Source: Bacillus atrophaeus
GTDB lineage: Bacteria; Bacillota; Bacilli; Bacillales; Bacillaceae
Assembly (NCBI RefSeq): GCF_001584335.1
Contig: NZ_LSBB01000001.1
Coordinates: forward strand, 744,001-808,000
Direction: 5' to 3'
DNA length: 64,000 bases
Shown here: one piece after another, positions 56,006-63,355 of the stretch
Layout of the letters: every line of letters starts with the position of its first letter
Position numbering within the stretch: position 1 is the stretch's first letter
Notes under the pieces: generated by a model
Database searches by the model: none
The model's input: the letters and a program-made list of their open reading frames with translations, nothing else
What the model was told of the DNA's origin: nothing
Program-made: the position numbers and the translations under genes

Positions 56006-56167
56006 ATGTTAACTGTTTTTAGAATTCTGTTTGGTAAAAATGTAAAAATTGGTAATGGTTTAGCGGAAGAAGGGAGCAGTCTGTCCTTTTTTATGCTATA
56101 CAACCATACAAAAACAGTTATCGGAGCTTTACCTCTATGGCAAATAAATTACAAAGCAGTGACTTAG
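56006..56167 (+). CDS. Leader peptide (53 residues) of the cfr-like gene
   Basis: An ATG with an outstanding ribosome binding site (AAAGGGAGGTG, seven bases upstream) opens a 53-codon ORF starting MLTVFRILFGKNVKIGNG and ending in TAG. It is followed by an intrinsic terminator, then the methyltransferase. Codons 38-41 contain the segment that can pair with the terminator 5' arm. I read it as a sensor of ribosome stalling rather than a functional protein. Confidence 0.65.
   Translation: MLTVFRILFGKNVKIGNGLAEEGSSLSFFMLYNHTKTVIGALPLWQINYKAVT
56118..56128 (+). promoter_or_regulatory. Antiterminator segment in the cfr-like leader
   Basis: TTATCGGAGCT can pair with AGCACCGATAA at 56209-56219 (10 of 11 positions), which would remove the 5' arm of the terminator. 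It lies within the translated leader ORF, so a translating ribosome would hide it. Confidence 0.55.
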
Positions 56168-56208
56168 AGTCCTTGTTTATTTATTTGTGCATATTTTATT
56201 TAGAGTTC

Positions 56209-56237
56209 AGCACCGATAATTCTACCGGTGCTTTTTT
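56209..56237 (+). terminator. Attenuator terminator upstream of the cfr-like gene
   Basis: AGCACCG and CGGTGCT form a 7-bp GC-rich stem around a 10-base loop, with six T. It stands between the leader ORF and the methyltransferase start at 56322, so transcription must read through it. Confidence 0.8.
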
Positions 56238-56321
56238 GTGTTTATTTTTAACTTAAGGGATAGACAACTCCTTTCTATTTACTCCTATCAAACTAGAGAG
56301 TCTTATGGAAGGATGAGAAAG

Positions 56322-57377
56322 ATGCAATTAAAACTAAACAATAAGTATAGAAGAATAAAAGAATTCTTAAGGGAACATAATTACCCTAGTTTTAGAATGA
56401 AACAAATATTGAATGCCATTTTTAAAGAAAGAATAAATACATTCAACGAAATTAACGTACTTCCAAAATCGTTAAGAAAAATTTTAGTTAAGGAATTTGG
56501 AGAGTCTATTTTAGATGTTGTTCCTTTAAAGGAACAACATTCTGAGCAAGTCACTAAAGTCTTATTTGAAATTTCAGGAAACGAAAAAATAGAAACGGTA
56601 AATATGAAATATAAAGCTGGATGGGAATCATTTTGTATATCTTCTCAGTGTGGATGTAATTTTGAGTGTAAATTTTGTGCAACAGGTGACATTGGATTAA
56701 AAAGAAATTTAACCTCAGATGAAATAACTGACCAAATCCTCCATTTTTACTTACAAGGTCATTCAATTGATAGTATTTCTTTTATGGGGATGGGAGAAGC
56801 GTTAGCCAATGTCCAAGTTTTTGATGCCTTAGATGTACTCACTGATCCTACGCTGTTTGCTTTAAGCCCTCGTAGGATATCTATTTCAACTATTGGTATT
56901 ATACCAAGTATAAAAAAAATGACTCTGAATTATCCGCAAGTCAATTTGACGTTTTCGTTACATTCTCCTTTTAATGAACAACGAAGTAAGTTGATGCCGA
57001 TTAATGATAGGTATCCATTATTAGATGTACTGGCCACATTAGATGAGCATATACGAATAACATCAAGAAAAGTATATATTGCTTATATTATGTTACCTGG
57101 TGAGAATGATTCTATTGACCATGCTAAAGAAGTAGTAAGTCTATTAAAAGGTCGATATAAAGAAGGACGTTTATATCATGTAAATTTAATCAGATATAAC
57201 CCAACCGTCAGTTCTCCTTTAAGATTCGGAGAAGTTGATGAAGGTCATGTTGCTAATTTTTACAAAAAATTAAAATCATCAGGTATTAATGTGACCATTA
57301 GAAGTCAATTTGGAATTGATATAGATGCTGCTTGTGGTCAATTGTATGGAAATTATCAAAAGAGTAACAAGCAGTAA
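56322..57377 (+). CDS. clbA: Cfr/Clb-type 23S rRNA (adenine2503-C8) methyltransferase
   Basis: A 351-residue radical-SAM enzyme expected to methylate C8 of A2503 in the peptidyl-transferase centre. This confers resistance to phenicols, lincosamides, oxazolidinones, pleuromutilins and streptogramin A. Cys112-x3-Cys116-x2-Cys119 bind the [4Fe-4S] cluster; Cys338 (AACGQLYG) is the methyl-carrying residue. The numbering coincides with S. aureus Cfr. GMGEALAN and LSIST-like segments are present. Compared with RlmN it carries Cfr-like features such as KYKAGWESFCISSQCGC. Start chosen at ATG 56322, eight bases from GGAAGGA. Cfr homologues called Clb are known from Bacillales including B. amyloliquefaciens; the symbol rests on that memory. 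Confidence 0.88.
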   Translation: MQLKLNNKYRRIKEFLREHNYPSFRMKQILNAIFKERINTFNEINVLPKSLRKILVKEFGESILDVVPLKEQHSEQVTKVLFEISGNEKIETVNMKYKAGWESFCISSQCGCNFECKFCATGDIGLKRNLTSDEITDQILHFYLQGHSIDSISFMGMGEALANVQVFDALDVLTDPTLFALSPRRISISTIGIIPSIKKMTLNYPQVNLTFSLHSPFNEQRSKLMPINDRYPLLDVLATLDEHIRITSRKVYIAYIMLPGENDSIDHAKEVVSLLKGRYKEGRLYHVNLIRYNPTVSSPLRFGEVDEGHVANFYKKLKSSGINVTIRSQFGIDIDAACGQLYGNYQKSNKQ

Positions 57378-57400
57378 TTTGAGGTAAAGATGATGCTGAA

Positions 57401-57429
57401 TTGTATTCCATAACAAAATTTGTTAATAT
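57401..57429 (+). promoter_or_regulatory. Promoter of the lsa-like leader transcript
   Basis: TTGTAT and TAATAT separated by exactly 17 bases. The predicted start near 57436 gives a leader of about 430 bases before the ABC-F gene. No terminator was seen between the cfr-like stop and this promoter. Confidence 0.65.
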
Positions 57430-57457
57430 AAAAATACAATTATGAGAGGACTGATGG

Positions 57458-57472
57458 GTGGACAATGATTAA
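57458..57472 (+). CDS. Four-residue leader ORF (M-D-N-D-stop)
   Basis: GTG-GAC-AAT-GAT-TAA with AGAGGA seven bases upstream, about 20 bases into the predicted transcript. Its stop codon touches the first arm of the hairpin at 57472-57529. An overlapping alternative, ATG 57454 (M-G-G-Q-stop), has a poorer spacing. Confidence 0.45.
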   Translation: MDND

Positions 57473-57529
57473 CTAATCTATATTTTTATTTGAAATGAAT
57501 AACTTCAAACTACAAAATATAGGGTTAGT
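57472..57529 (+). promoter_or_regulatory. Anti-antiterminator hairpin of the lsa-like leader
   Basis: ACTAATCTATATTTT (57472-57486) pairs with AAAATATAGGGTTAGT (57514-57529): 15 pairs with one bulged G. The second arm's GGGTTAGTC can instead pair with GACTAATCC at 57611-57619, so the two structures exclude each other. Confidence 0.6.
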
Positions 57530-57614
57530 CTATCCATTTTTATAAATCAGTTTACACTTTATTTGTCATGATTCCAATGGCAAAAAAGAACTTATTTAAT
57601 ATAAGTGAAAGACT

Positions 57615-57647
57615 AATCCTTCCAATAGCAAATTGGGAGGATTTTTT
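57615..57647 (+). terminator. Attenuator terminator upstream of the lsa-like gene
   Basis: AATCCTTCCAAT and ATTGGGAGGATT form a 12-bp stem (one wobble) with a five-base loop and six T. Its 5' arm overlaps the antiterminator target at 57611-57619. Confidence 0.85.
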
Positions 57648-57716
57648 ATTCTCTCATAGTTAAGATTGTTATTTTTTTAATCTGTAACTTTAATCTAATA
57701 AATAAAGGAGAGAGAA

Positions 57717-57800
57717 ATGAGCAATTCAGACATTATTGTTACGCATGTAATACTCCGTATAAGTCGTGAATATCCATCGAACTTATACGGAGAAATTTAG
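57717..57800 (+). CDS. Leader peptide (27 residues) directly upstream of the lsa-like gene
   Basis: ATG with AAAGGAGAGAG upstream and TAG at 57798. It begins MSNSDIIVTHVIL. The arms CTCCGTATAAGT (57753-57764) and ACTTATACGGAG (57781-57792) inside the ORF form a perfect 12-bp stem with no T run. The position, 65 bases ahead of the resistance gene, is typical of translational attenuators. Confidence 0.6.
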   Translation: MSNSDIIVTHVILRISREYPSNLYGEI

Positions 57801-57819
57801 AATAGATGGATGTGCCGAC

Positions 57820-57853
57820 TTTGTATAAAAAGTAAATAGTGTTGATATACAAA
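57820..57853 (+). promoter_or_regulatory. Hairpin touching the lsa-like ribosome binding site
   Basis: TTTGTATA and TATACAAA pair over 8 bp. The second arm includes the first three bases of AAAGGAGG, so folding would hinder initiation. Confidence 0.4.
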
Positions 57854-57865
57854 GGAGGAATTATC

Positions 57866-59344
57866 ATGTCAATGATACAAGTTCAAGACTTAACTTTTTC
57901 TTATCCAGGTAGCTTTGACAATATTTTTGAAAGTGTAAACTTTCAAATAGATACGGATTGGAAACTTGGATTTATCGGAAGAAATGGACGAGGTAAAACA
58001 ACATTCTTTAATTTATTATTAGGGAATTATGAGTATAGTGGGAAAATCATTTCTTCGGTAGAATTTAATTATTTCCCTTATCCAGTTTCGGATAAAAACA
58101 AGTATACTCATGAAATCTTTGAAGATATTTGCCCCAAAGCAGAAGATTGGGAATTTCTTCGCGAAATATCCTATCTAAATGTTGATGCCGAGGTCATGTA
58201 CCGACCATTTAAAACATTATCAAATGGAGAACAAACAAAGGTGTTGCTTGCTGCACTTTTTTTGACTGAGGGTCAATTTCTATTAATTGATGAGCCAACC
58301 AATCATCTAGACACTGATGCACGAAAGATGGTCTCTGATTATCTCAGGAAGAAAAAAGGGTTTATTTTAATTTCACATGACAGAATCTTTTTAGATGGAT
58401 GCGTTGACCATATCTTATCTATAAATAGGGCAAATATTGAAGTTCAAAGTGGTAACTATTCTTCTTGGAAGTTAAATTTTGATAGACAGCAGGAACACGA
58501 AGAGGCAACAAATCAGCGTCTACAAACAGACATTGGGAGATTAAAACAGTCTTCAAAGCGTTCAGCAGGTTGGTCTAATCAAGTGGAAGCTTCCAAAAAT
58601 GGGACAACGAATTCGGGTTCTAAGTTGGACAAGGGTTTTGTAGGACATAAAGCGGCAAAGATGATGAAGAGAGCAAAGAACCTTGAATCAAGGCAACAAA
58701 AAGCTATAGAGGAAAAGTCAAAACTGCTAAAAAATGTGGAAAATACTGAGTCATTAAAATTAGAACCATTGGAATTTCAGTCAAGTGAATTGATTGTTTT
58801 GGCTGATGTGTCTGTTAAGTACGATGACCAAATAGTGAATAAGCCAATTAGCTTTAAAGTTGAACAAGGTGACCGAATTGTACTTGATGGAAAGAATGGA
58901 AGCGGAAAAAGTAGTATCCTAAAACTAATTCTAGGAAATCCGATACAGCATACAGGCTCAATGAATTTAGGTTCAGGGCTCATTATTTCCTATGTCCAAC
59001 AAGATACTTCTCATTTGAAGGGACGGTTATCAGACTTTATTGAAGAGCATGAGATTGATGAAACGTTATTTAAATCCATCCTACGTAAGATGGATTTTGA
59101 CCGAATTCAATTTGAGAAAGATATATCTCATTATTCTGGTGGACAAAAGAAAAAGCTGCTTATAGCTAAAAGTTTATGTGAAAAAGCTCATTTATATATT
59201 TGGGATGAACCGTTAAATTTTATTGATATTTATTCACGCATGCAGATTGAAGAGCTTATTCAAAGCTTTAATCCCACAATGGTTATTGTTGAACATGATC
59301 AGGCATTTCAACAAAAAGTTGCAACAAAAACTATATCTATGTAG
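57866..59344 (+). CDS. Lsa-type ABC-F ribosome protection protein
   Basis: A 492-residue cytosolic protein with two ABC domains and no membrane segment. Domain 1: Walker A GRNGRGKTT (about 38), signature LSNGEQTKV (about 118), Walker B LLIDEPTNHLD. An interdomain linker of about 85 residues (about 215-300), rich in Lys, Gln and Ser, reaches toward the drug site. Domain 2: GKNGSGKSS (about 343), YSGGQKKKL (about 423), IWDEP. Length and linker fit the Lsa group, which displaces lincosamides, streptogramin A and pleuromutilins from the peptidyl-transferase centre. ATG 57866 follows AAAGGAGG at seven bases. Confidence 0.87.
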   Translation: MSMIQVQDLTFSYPGSFDNIFESVNFQIDTDWKLGFIGRNGRGKTTFFNLLLGNYEYSGKIISSVEFNYFPYPVSDKNKYTHEIFEDICPKAEDWEFLREISYLNVDAEVMYRPFKTLSNGEQTKVLLAALFLTEGQFLLIDEPTNHLDTDARKMVSDYLRKKKGFILISHDRIFLDGCVDHILSINRANIEVQSGNYSSWKLNFDRQQEHEEATNQRLQTDIGRLKQSSKRSAGWSNQVEASKNGTTNSGSKLDKGFVGHKAAKMMKRAKNLESRQQKAIEEKSKLLKNVENTESLKLEPLEFQSSELIVLADVSVKYDDQIVNKPISFKVEQGDRIVLDGKNGSGKSSILKLILGNPIQHTGSMNLGSGLIISYVQQDTSHLKGRLSDFIEEHEIDETLFKSILRKMDFDRIQFEKDISHYSGGQKKKLLIAKSLCEKAHLYIWDEPLNFIDIYSRMQIEELIQSFNPTMVIVEHDQAFQQKVATKTISM

Positions 59345-59523
59345 TTAAATATGAAGAATTGAAGATATAATCAGTAAATCAGGTTATTAAACTATATGGT
59401 GCTTTAGTTGAAGAACGTAGCTAAAATAAACAAGCTTTTTTATAGCGCTCGTTTCTTTAATACTACTCAAAAAATTGTTTATAATTTTTAGCCAATTCTT
59501 TTCTCAAATAAAAACCAGATATT

Positions 59524-59547
59524 AAACGACTTCAGTGAAGTGTTTTT
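59524..59547 (+). terminator. Possible terminator after the lsa-like gene
   Basis: AAAC-ACTTC and GAAGT-GTTT pair with one bulged G around an AGT loop, with TTTTT at the 3' side, 180 bases behind the stop. Confidence 0.5.
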
Positions 59548-59558
59548 CATCAAAAATT

Positions 59559-59661
59559 AACAAACTTTATTTTAACCCTGTCCTAATTTTGGGACAGGGT
59601 TAGGTGTGTTTAAGGTTTTAAGATTAAATAACTTTATTGTTGTTACTAAATAAAGTTTGTT
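59559..59661. repeat. Nested inverted-repeat element at the island right end
   Basis: Outer arms AACAAACTTTATTT and AAATAAAGTTTGTT (14 bp, perfect) enclose an inner pair TAACCCTGTCC/GGACAGGGTTA (11 bp, perfect, 59573-59602). There is no ORF and no T run. It may be a remnant of a mobile element or a folded RNA. The rest of the 59345-59870 gap is AT-rich with no gene. Confidence 0.6.
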
Positions 59662-59707
59662 CAAACACCTCATAAACCATTAATTTACCAAATTTAACGT
59701 AATTTGT

Positions 59708-59731
59708 TGTGGTGGTAAGTGAGGTCATTTA
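59708..59731 (+). repeat. Right copy of the island-flanking imperfect inverted repeat
   Basis: TGTGGTGGTAAGTGAGGTCA begins a 24-mer that matches the reverse complement of 55446-55469 at 19 positions. Confidence 0.5.
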
Positions 59732-59748
59732 GGTCTTACCTAACAAAA

Positions 59749-59785
59749 AAGTACACCACTATTATTAGTGATGTACCATTTTTTT
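59749..59785. terminator. Terminator between the island and mrgA
   Basis: GTAC-CACTA and TAGTG-GTAC arms flank a short AT loop, with A run before and T run after, so it can act on both strands. It likely ends mrgA transcription. Confidence 0.65.
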
Positions 59786-59876
59786 TATAATGTGCAACCA
59801 TTATAGATAAGATACTGATATTAAAAGCTTCATGTAACATCGCTTGCTTTTAATATTACAGAGTAGTTTAGCTTTT

Positions 59877-60338
59877 TTAGTCTAAGAAAGAGGACAGCAT
59901 CCACACTTGTTTTTCAATGTCTTCTATCAATCCGACAAACAGGTCAGCCGTTGCATGATCATTGTTTTCTTCGGCAAGTCCGATGACGAATTTTGATTCG
60001 CTGCTGATTTGTTTATAATCATCGACCAATGTCTTGACCATTTCTGATGCGGCTGTTTCGCTGCCTCCATCAGAGATGGATGCCTGCTTAAGGTACTCAC
60101 TCAGCGTAGCCGCAGGATGGCCGCCGATGGCAAGCAGACGTTCCGCAATGGTATCGGCTGTTTCAGCCGCTTGGTTATATAGCTCTTCGAATTTTTCGTG
60201 AAGTGTAAAGAAATGCGGTCCCTTTACATACCAGTGAAAACGGTGGAGCTTAGAGTAAAGCAAAAACCAGTTAGATAATTGGGTGTTTATTGAATTCTCA
60301 ATTACTGTGCTCTCTTTTTTTACATCTTGTACATTCAT
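59877..60338 (-). CDS. mrgA: Dps-family DNA-binding mini-ferritin MrgA
   Basis: A 153-residue Dps protein that forms a dodecamer, binds DNA and oxidises and stores iron. The ferroxidase ligands are visible in [21 protein letters not shown] (His, His, Asp/Glu positions). AAGGAGG precedes the ATG. The promoter TTGATT-16-TATAAT lies upstream with a PerR box beside it, fitting induction by peroxide and metal starvation. Confidence 0.95.
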   Translation of the reverse strand: MNVQDVKKESTVIENSINTQLSNWFLLYSKLHRFHWYVKGPHFFTLHEKFEELYNQAAETADTIAERLLAIGGHPAATLSEYLKQASISDGGSETAASEMVKTLVDDYKQISSESKFVIGLAEENNDHATADLFVGLIEDIEKQVWMLSSFLD

Positions 60339-60406
60339 ATTATAACGTCCTCCTTGTGATCTGTTACATTAATTATACCACATCTCAAATAGAAATCAAT
60401 ACTAAA

Positions 60407-60421
60407 TTATAATTATTATAA
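60407..60421. promoter_or_regulatory. PerR box of mrgA
   Basis: TTATAATTATTATAA, an exact 7-1-7 PerR operator, 69 bases upstream of the mrgA start and next to its -35 box. Confidence 0.92.
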
Positions 60422-60428
60422 ATAACGA

Positions 60429-61271
60429 TCATTTGAACAGTTTTTTCTTGAGGATATACTCCCAGAAAGACCAAGGAAAAAGGGCGCGGAACAGCAGTGT
60501 CAGCTTAACGCCTTTTCCGACCGGGTAACGTAATTTTCTGATGCGTTTTTTCAATGCTAATTGATAAATGAGATCGGCGACTTCTTGAGGGTTCCCGCTT
60601 TCGATTTCATTTTTTTCTACATATGACAGAATCGTTTTGTAGTAGTGGTGATAGGCTGATCCGGGTGCGGATGCTGTCATATTACCTGACATTGATTTCC
60701 GCCAGATCGAGGTTTGGTAGGAGCCGGGTTCTACCACCGCTGTTTCTATGCCGAAGGGAAGCATCTCAAGGCGCAGGCTTTCCGAAAACCCTTCCAGCGC
60801 ATGCTTGGAAGATGCATAAGGGGATAAAGCGGGAAATCCGGTCAAACCGCTTATGCTGCTGACATTTATAATTTTGGCGCCGCCGTGTTTTCTCAAAAAA
60901 GGCAGAACAGTTTTTGTGACGCTGATCAAACCGAACACATTGGTTTCAAACTGTTTTCTGTAATGATCCATTGTCAATTCTTCAATAAATCCGCCATAGG
61001 CCGTTCCGGCGTTGTTTACGAGCAAATCGACCGGACCGTATGCCCGCAGCGTTTCCCCGAAGTCTGAAATGGACCGCTCATCGGTTACATCCAACGCTGT
61101 GATATGAATGAACGCTTCCACATTGTGCAGTGCGGCCGTCTCCCTTAGTGCACTCGCTTGTTCCGGTTGTCTCGCCGTTGCGATAACGGTGTAGGTCTGC
61201 GCGAGCTTTACAGCAGTCAAAAGGCCGAAACCGCTGGTGGCTCCAGTCACAATCGCAATTTTTCGATTCAA
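60429..61271 (-). CDS. yusZ: Short-chain dehydrogenase/reductase YusZ
   Basis: A 280-residue classical SDR with TGATSGFG near residue 10, NNAG near 90, catalytic Ser in NVSSISG and YASSK. A C-terminal basic/aromatic tail (PWSFWEYILKKKLFK) may be membrane-associated. Substrate unknown. TTG start with GGGGGAA upstream. Ends just before the PerR box. Confidence 0.9.
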   Translation of the reverse strand: MNRKIAIVTGATSGFGLLTAVKLAQTYTVIATARQPEQASALRETAALHNVEAFIHITALDVTDERSISDFGETLRAYGPVDLLVNNAGTAYGGFIEELTMDHYRKQFETNVFGLISVTKTVLPFLRKHGGAKIINVSSISGLTGFPALSPYASSKHALEGFSESLRLEMLPFGIETAVVEPGSYQTSIWRKSMSGNMTASAPGSAYHHYYKTILSYVEKNEIESGNPQEVADLIYQLALKKRIRKLRYPVGKGVKLTLLFRALFPWSFWEYILKKKLFK

Positions 61272-61431
61272 AATAATTCCCCCGTTCTATATTCATAAAG
61301 GTATTGTACTATCATCAGGCCCATTCATCTATAAAGGCCGTTAGAAAAGATTTCCTGAAAGGGAAAATACTTTTATACAATAATTCAGAATTGTTTTATA
61401 ATGAAAGAAAGTGAGAAAGGGGTTTTGGGTC

Positions 61432-63216
61432 ATGACATTGCAAGGCGTAAACGAAACGTGGGATCTTGAGACATTTTTTAAAGGGGGAAGCGGGTCTCCG
61501 GAGTTTACAGCGTATATCGGAAAGCTATCCAAAAGTCTGCATGTTTTCAAAGAAATGACAGATGCATTTCAGCTGCCAAAGACTGACGAAGATGAAGAAG
61601 AGCTGGTAAGAATACTCAGCAAGTTTGAAGAGATCGTCGTCAAAATTCAGCAGGCGGGCGCCTTTGTCATTTGTCTTCAGTCTCAAAATACCAATGATCA
61701 AAAGGCCAATGAACACAAAGCGCGCATCAGCCGGCTGAATGCGGATTTCAAGTCTGCTCTCGTCACATTCGATCATAAGCTTGCCCGCATTGATGATGCT
61801 GTATGGAAAAAGCTGCTTAACAGGCAGGATCTTCAAGAAATCGCATACATATTACAAGAAAGAAGAGAACGTATCGCTGAAAAGCTCAGTGCAGATCAAG
61901 AAACACTTATCGAGGGATTGGCCGTTGACGGCTATCATGCGTGGGGGGATTTGTACAACACGATTGTCGGGAAAATCACGATTCCGTATGAAGATAAACA
62001 ATTATCCGTCGGGCAGGCGGAGAATCTGCTGTCTTCCCAAAACCGTTCTGTCAGAAAAACAGTGTGGGAGCGCCTGAATAAAGCTTGGGAGCGGGAAGAG
62101 GACATTTTCAGCAGCACATTAAACCATCTGGCGGGATTCCGTCTGCAAACCTATAAAGCGCGGGGCTGGGACAATGCGCTTAAAGAGCCGCTTGCCATTA
62201 ATCGAATGAAAAAAGAAACGCTGGACGTCATGTGGCAGGTCATCACCGATCATAAGCAGCCGTTTGTTAATTATCTTCATAGAAAAGCGTCACTCCTTGG
62301 CGTCGACCAGCTAAATTGGTATGACGTTGAAACGCCCGTCGGAGAAGACGTGAAGGAATATTCGTATGATGAAGCGGCGAATTTGATTGTCAGTCAGTTT
62401 GCGACGTTCGGCCAAAAGCTTTCAGCATTTACCGAAAAAGCGTTCCGAGACCGCTGGATTGAAGCGGAAGACCGCAGCGGAAAAAGGGTCGGAGGCTTCT
62501 GTACAAGTTTTCCGGAAAGCGGGGAGTCGCGCATATTTATGACCTATTCGGGCAGTGCCTCAAACGTTGCCACACTAGCCCATGAACTCGGCCACGCGTT
62601 TCATCAGGAAGCCATGCTGAATGTGCGCCCGTTAAACAGAGGCTACGCAATGAACGTAGCTGAAACGGCTTCTACCTTTGCGGAAATGATCGTTGCTGAT
62701 GCAACAGTAAAACAGGCGGAAACCAAGGAACAAAAACTTGTTTTGCTTGAAGATAAAGTCCAGAGAAGCGTCGCGTTTTTCATGAATATCCATGCCAGAT
62801 TTTTATTCGAAACGGCATTTTATGAAGAGCGAAAACAGGGAATCGTACCGGCTGACAGATTAAATGAGCTGATGATTGAGGCTCAACAGGAAGCTTTCTG
62901 CGGCGCTTTAGGAGAGTATCATCCGCATTTTTGGGCGTCAAAGCTTCATTTTCATATTACAAGAGTGCCGTTTTATCATTTTCCGTATACATTCGGCTAT
63001 CTGTTTTCACTTGGCATTTACGCTTCGGCTTTACAGGAAAAAGCCGGGTTTGAAGAAAAATACATGGCTCTCTTGCATGATACGGCTTCAATGACAGTGG
63101 AAGACTTGGCGATGAAGCACTTAGGCGCTGATTTAACCAAACGGGATTTTTGGGAACACGCCATAAGTCTGGCGGTACAGGATGCTGAGGAGTTTTTGCA
63201 ACTGACCGAATCTTAA
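61432..63216 (+). CDS. yusX: M3-family oligoendopeptidase YusX
   Basis: A 594-residue cytosolic zinc metallopeptidase of the PepF/thimet type. The HExxH site is HELGHAFH (about residue 383), with the third ligand Glu in NVAETASTFAEM. The N-terminal half is helical. It probably cleaves short peptides. ATG 61432 is preceded by AAAGGGG; a GTG at 61411 is less likely. Divergent from yusZ. Confidence 0.9.
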   Translation: MTLQGVNETWDLETFFKGGSGSPEFTAYIGKLSKSLHVFKEMTDAFQLPKTDEDEEELVRILSKFEEIVVKIQQAGAFVICLQSQNTNDQKANEHKARISRLNADFKSALVTFDHKLARIDDAVWKKLLNRQDLQEIAYILQERRERIAEKLSADQETLIEGLAVDGYHAWGDLYNTIVGKITIPYEDKQLSVGQAENLLSSQNRSVRKTVWERLNKAWEREEDIFSSTLNHLAGFRLQTYKARGWDNALKEPLAINRMKKETLDVMWQVITDHKQPFVNYLHRKASLLGVDQLNWYDVETPVGEDVKEYSYDEAANLIVSQFATFGQKLSAFTEKAFRDRWIEAEDRSGKRVGGFCTSFPESGESRIFMTYSGSASNVATLAHELGHAFHQEAMLNVRPLNRGYAMNVAETASTFAEMIVADATVKQAETKEQKLVLLEDKVQRSVAFFMNIHARFLFETAFYEERKQGIVPADRLNELMIEAQQEAFCGALGEYHPHFWASKLHFHITRVPFYHFPYTFGYLFSLGIYASALQEKAGFEEKYMALLHDTASMTVEDLAMKHLGADLTKRDFWEHAISLAVQDAEEFLQLTES

Positions 63217-63226
63217 GCTATACAAT

Positions 63227-63256
63227 AGCCGGGGTCTTTTTAGGCTCCGGCTTTTT
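63227..63256 (+). terminator. Terminator after yusX
   Basis: AGCCGGGGTC and GGCTCCGGCT pair at 8 of 10 positions, followed by six T. Confidence 0.75.
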
Positions 63257-63355
63257 TGTGTGAAAAAGCATAAAGGCTGCGGTTTTTTCTTCATGAATGA
63301 GGAATCCTCCCCTTGGACATAGCTAAAAAGAATGGAAACTATAGGAGTGAATAAA

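Larger units (their letters stand above)
55438..59800. other. AT-rich PTC-resistance island between htrB and mrgA
   Basis: A 4.4-kb stretch markedly more AT-rich than both flanks, with AT-ending codons in its genes. It holds a gene fragment, a Cfr-like methyltransferase, an Lsa-type ABC-F gene and their leaders. In B. subtilis htrB and mrgA are neighbours, so it is an insertion or retained accessory block. No transposase or integrase was found. Confidence 0.75.

Noticed and set aside
56238-56321. Longer N-terminus for the Cfr-like protein
   Set aside because: The extra 28 codons start inside the terminator tail and have no ribosome binding site. ATG 56322 has one and gives Cfr-identical cysteine numbering.
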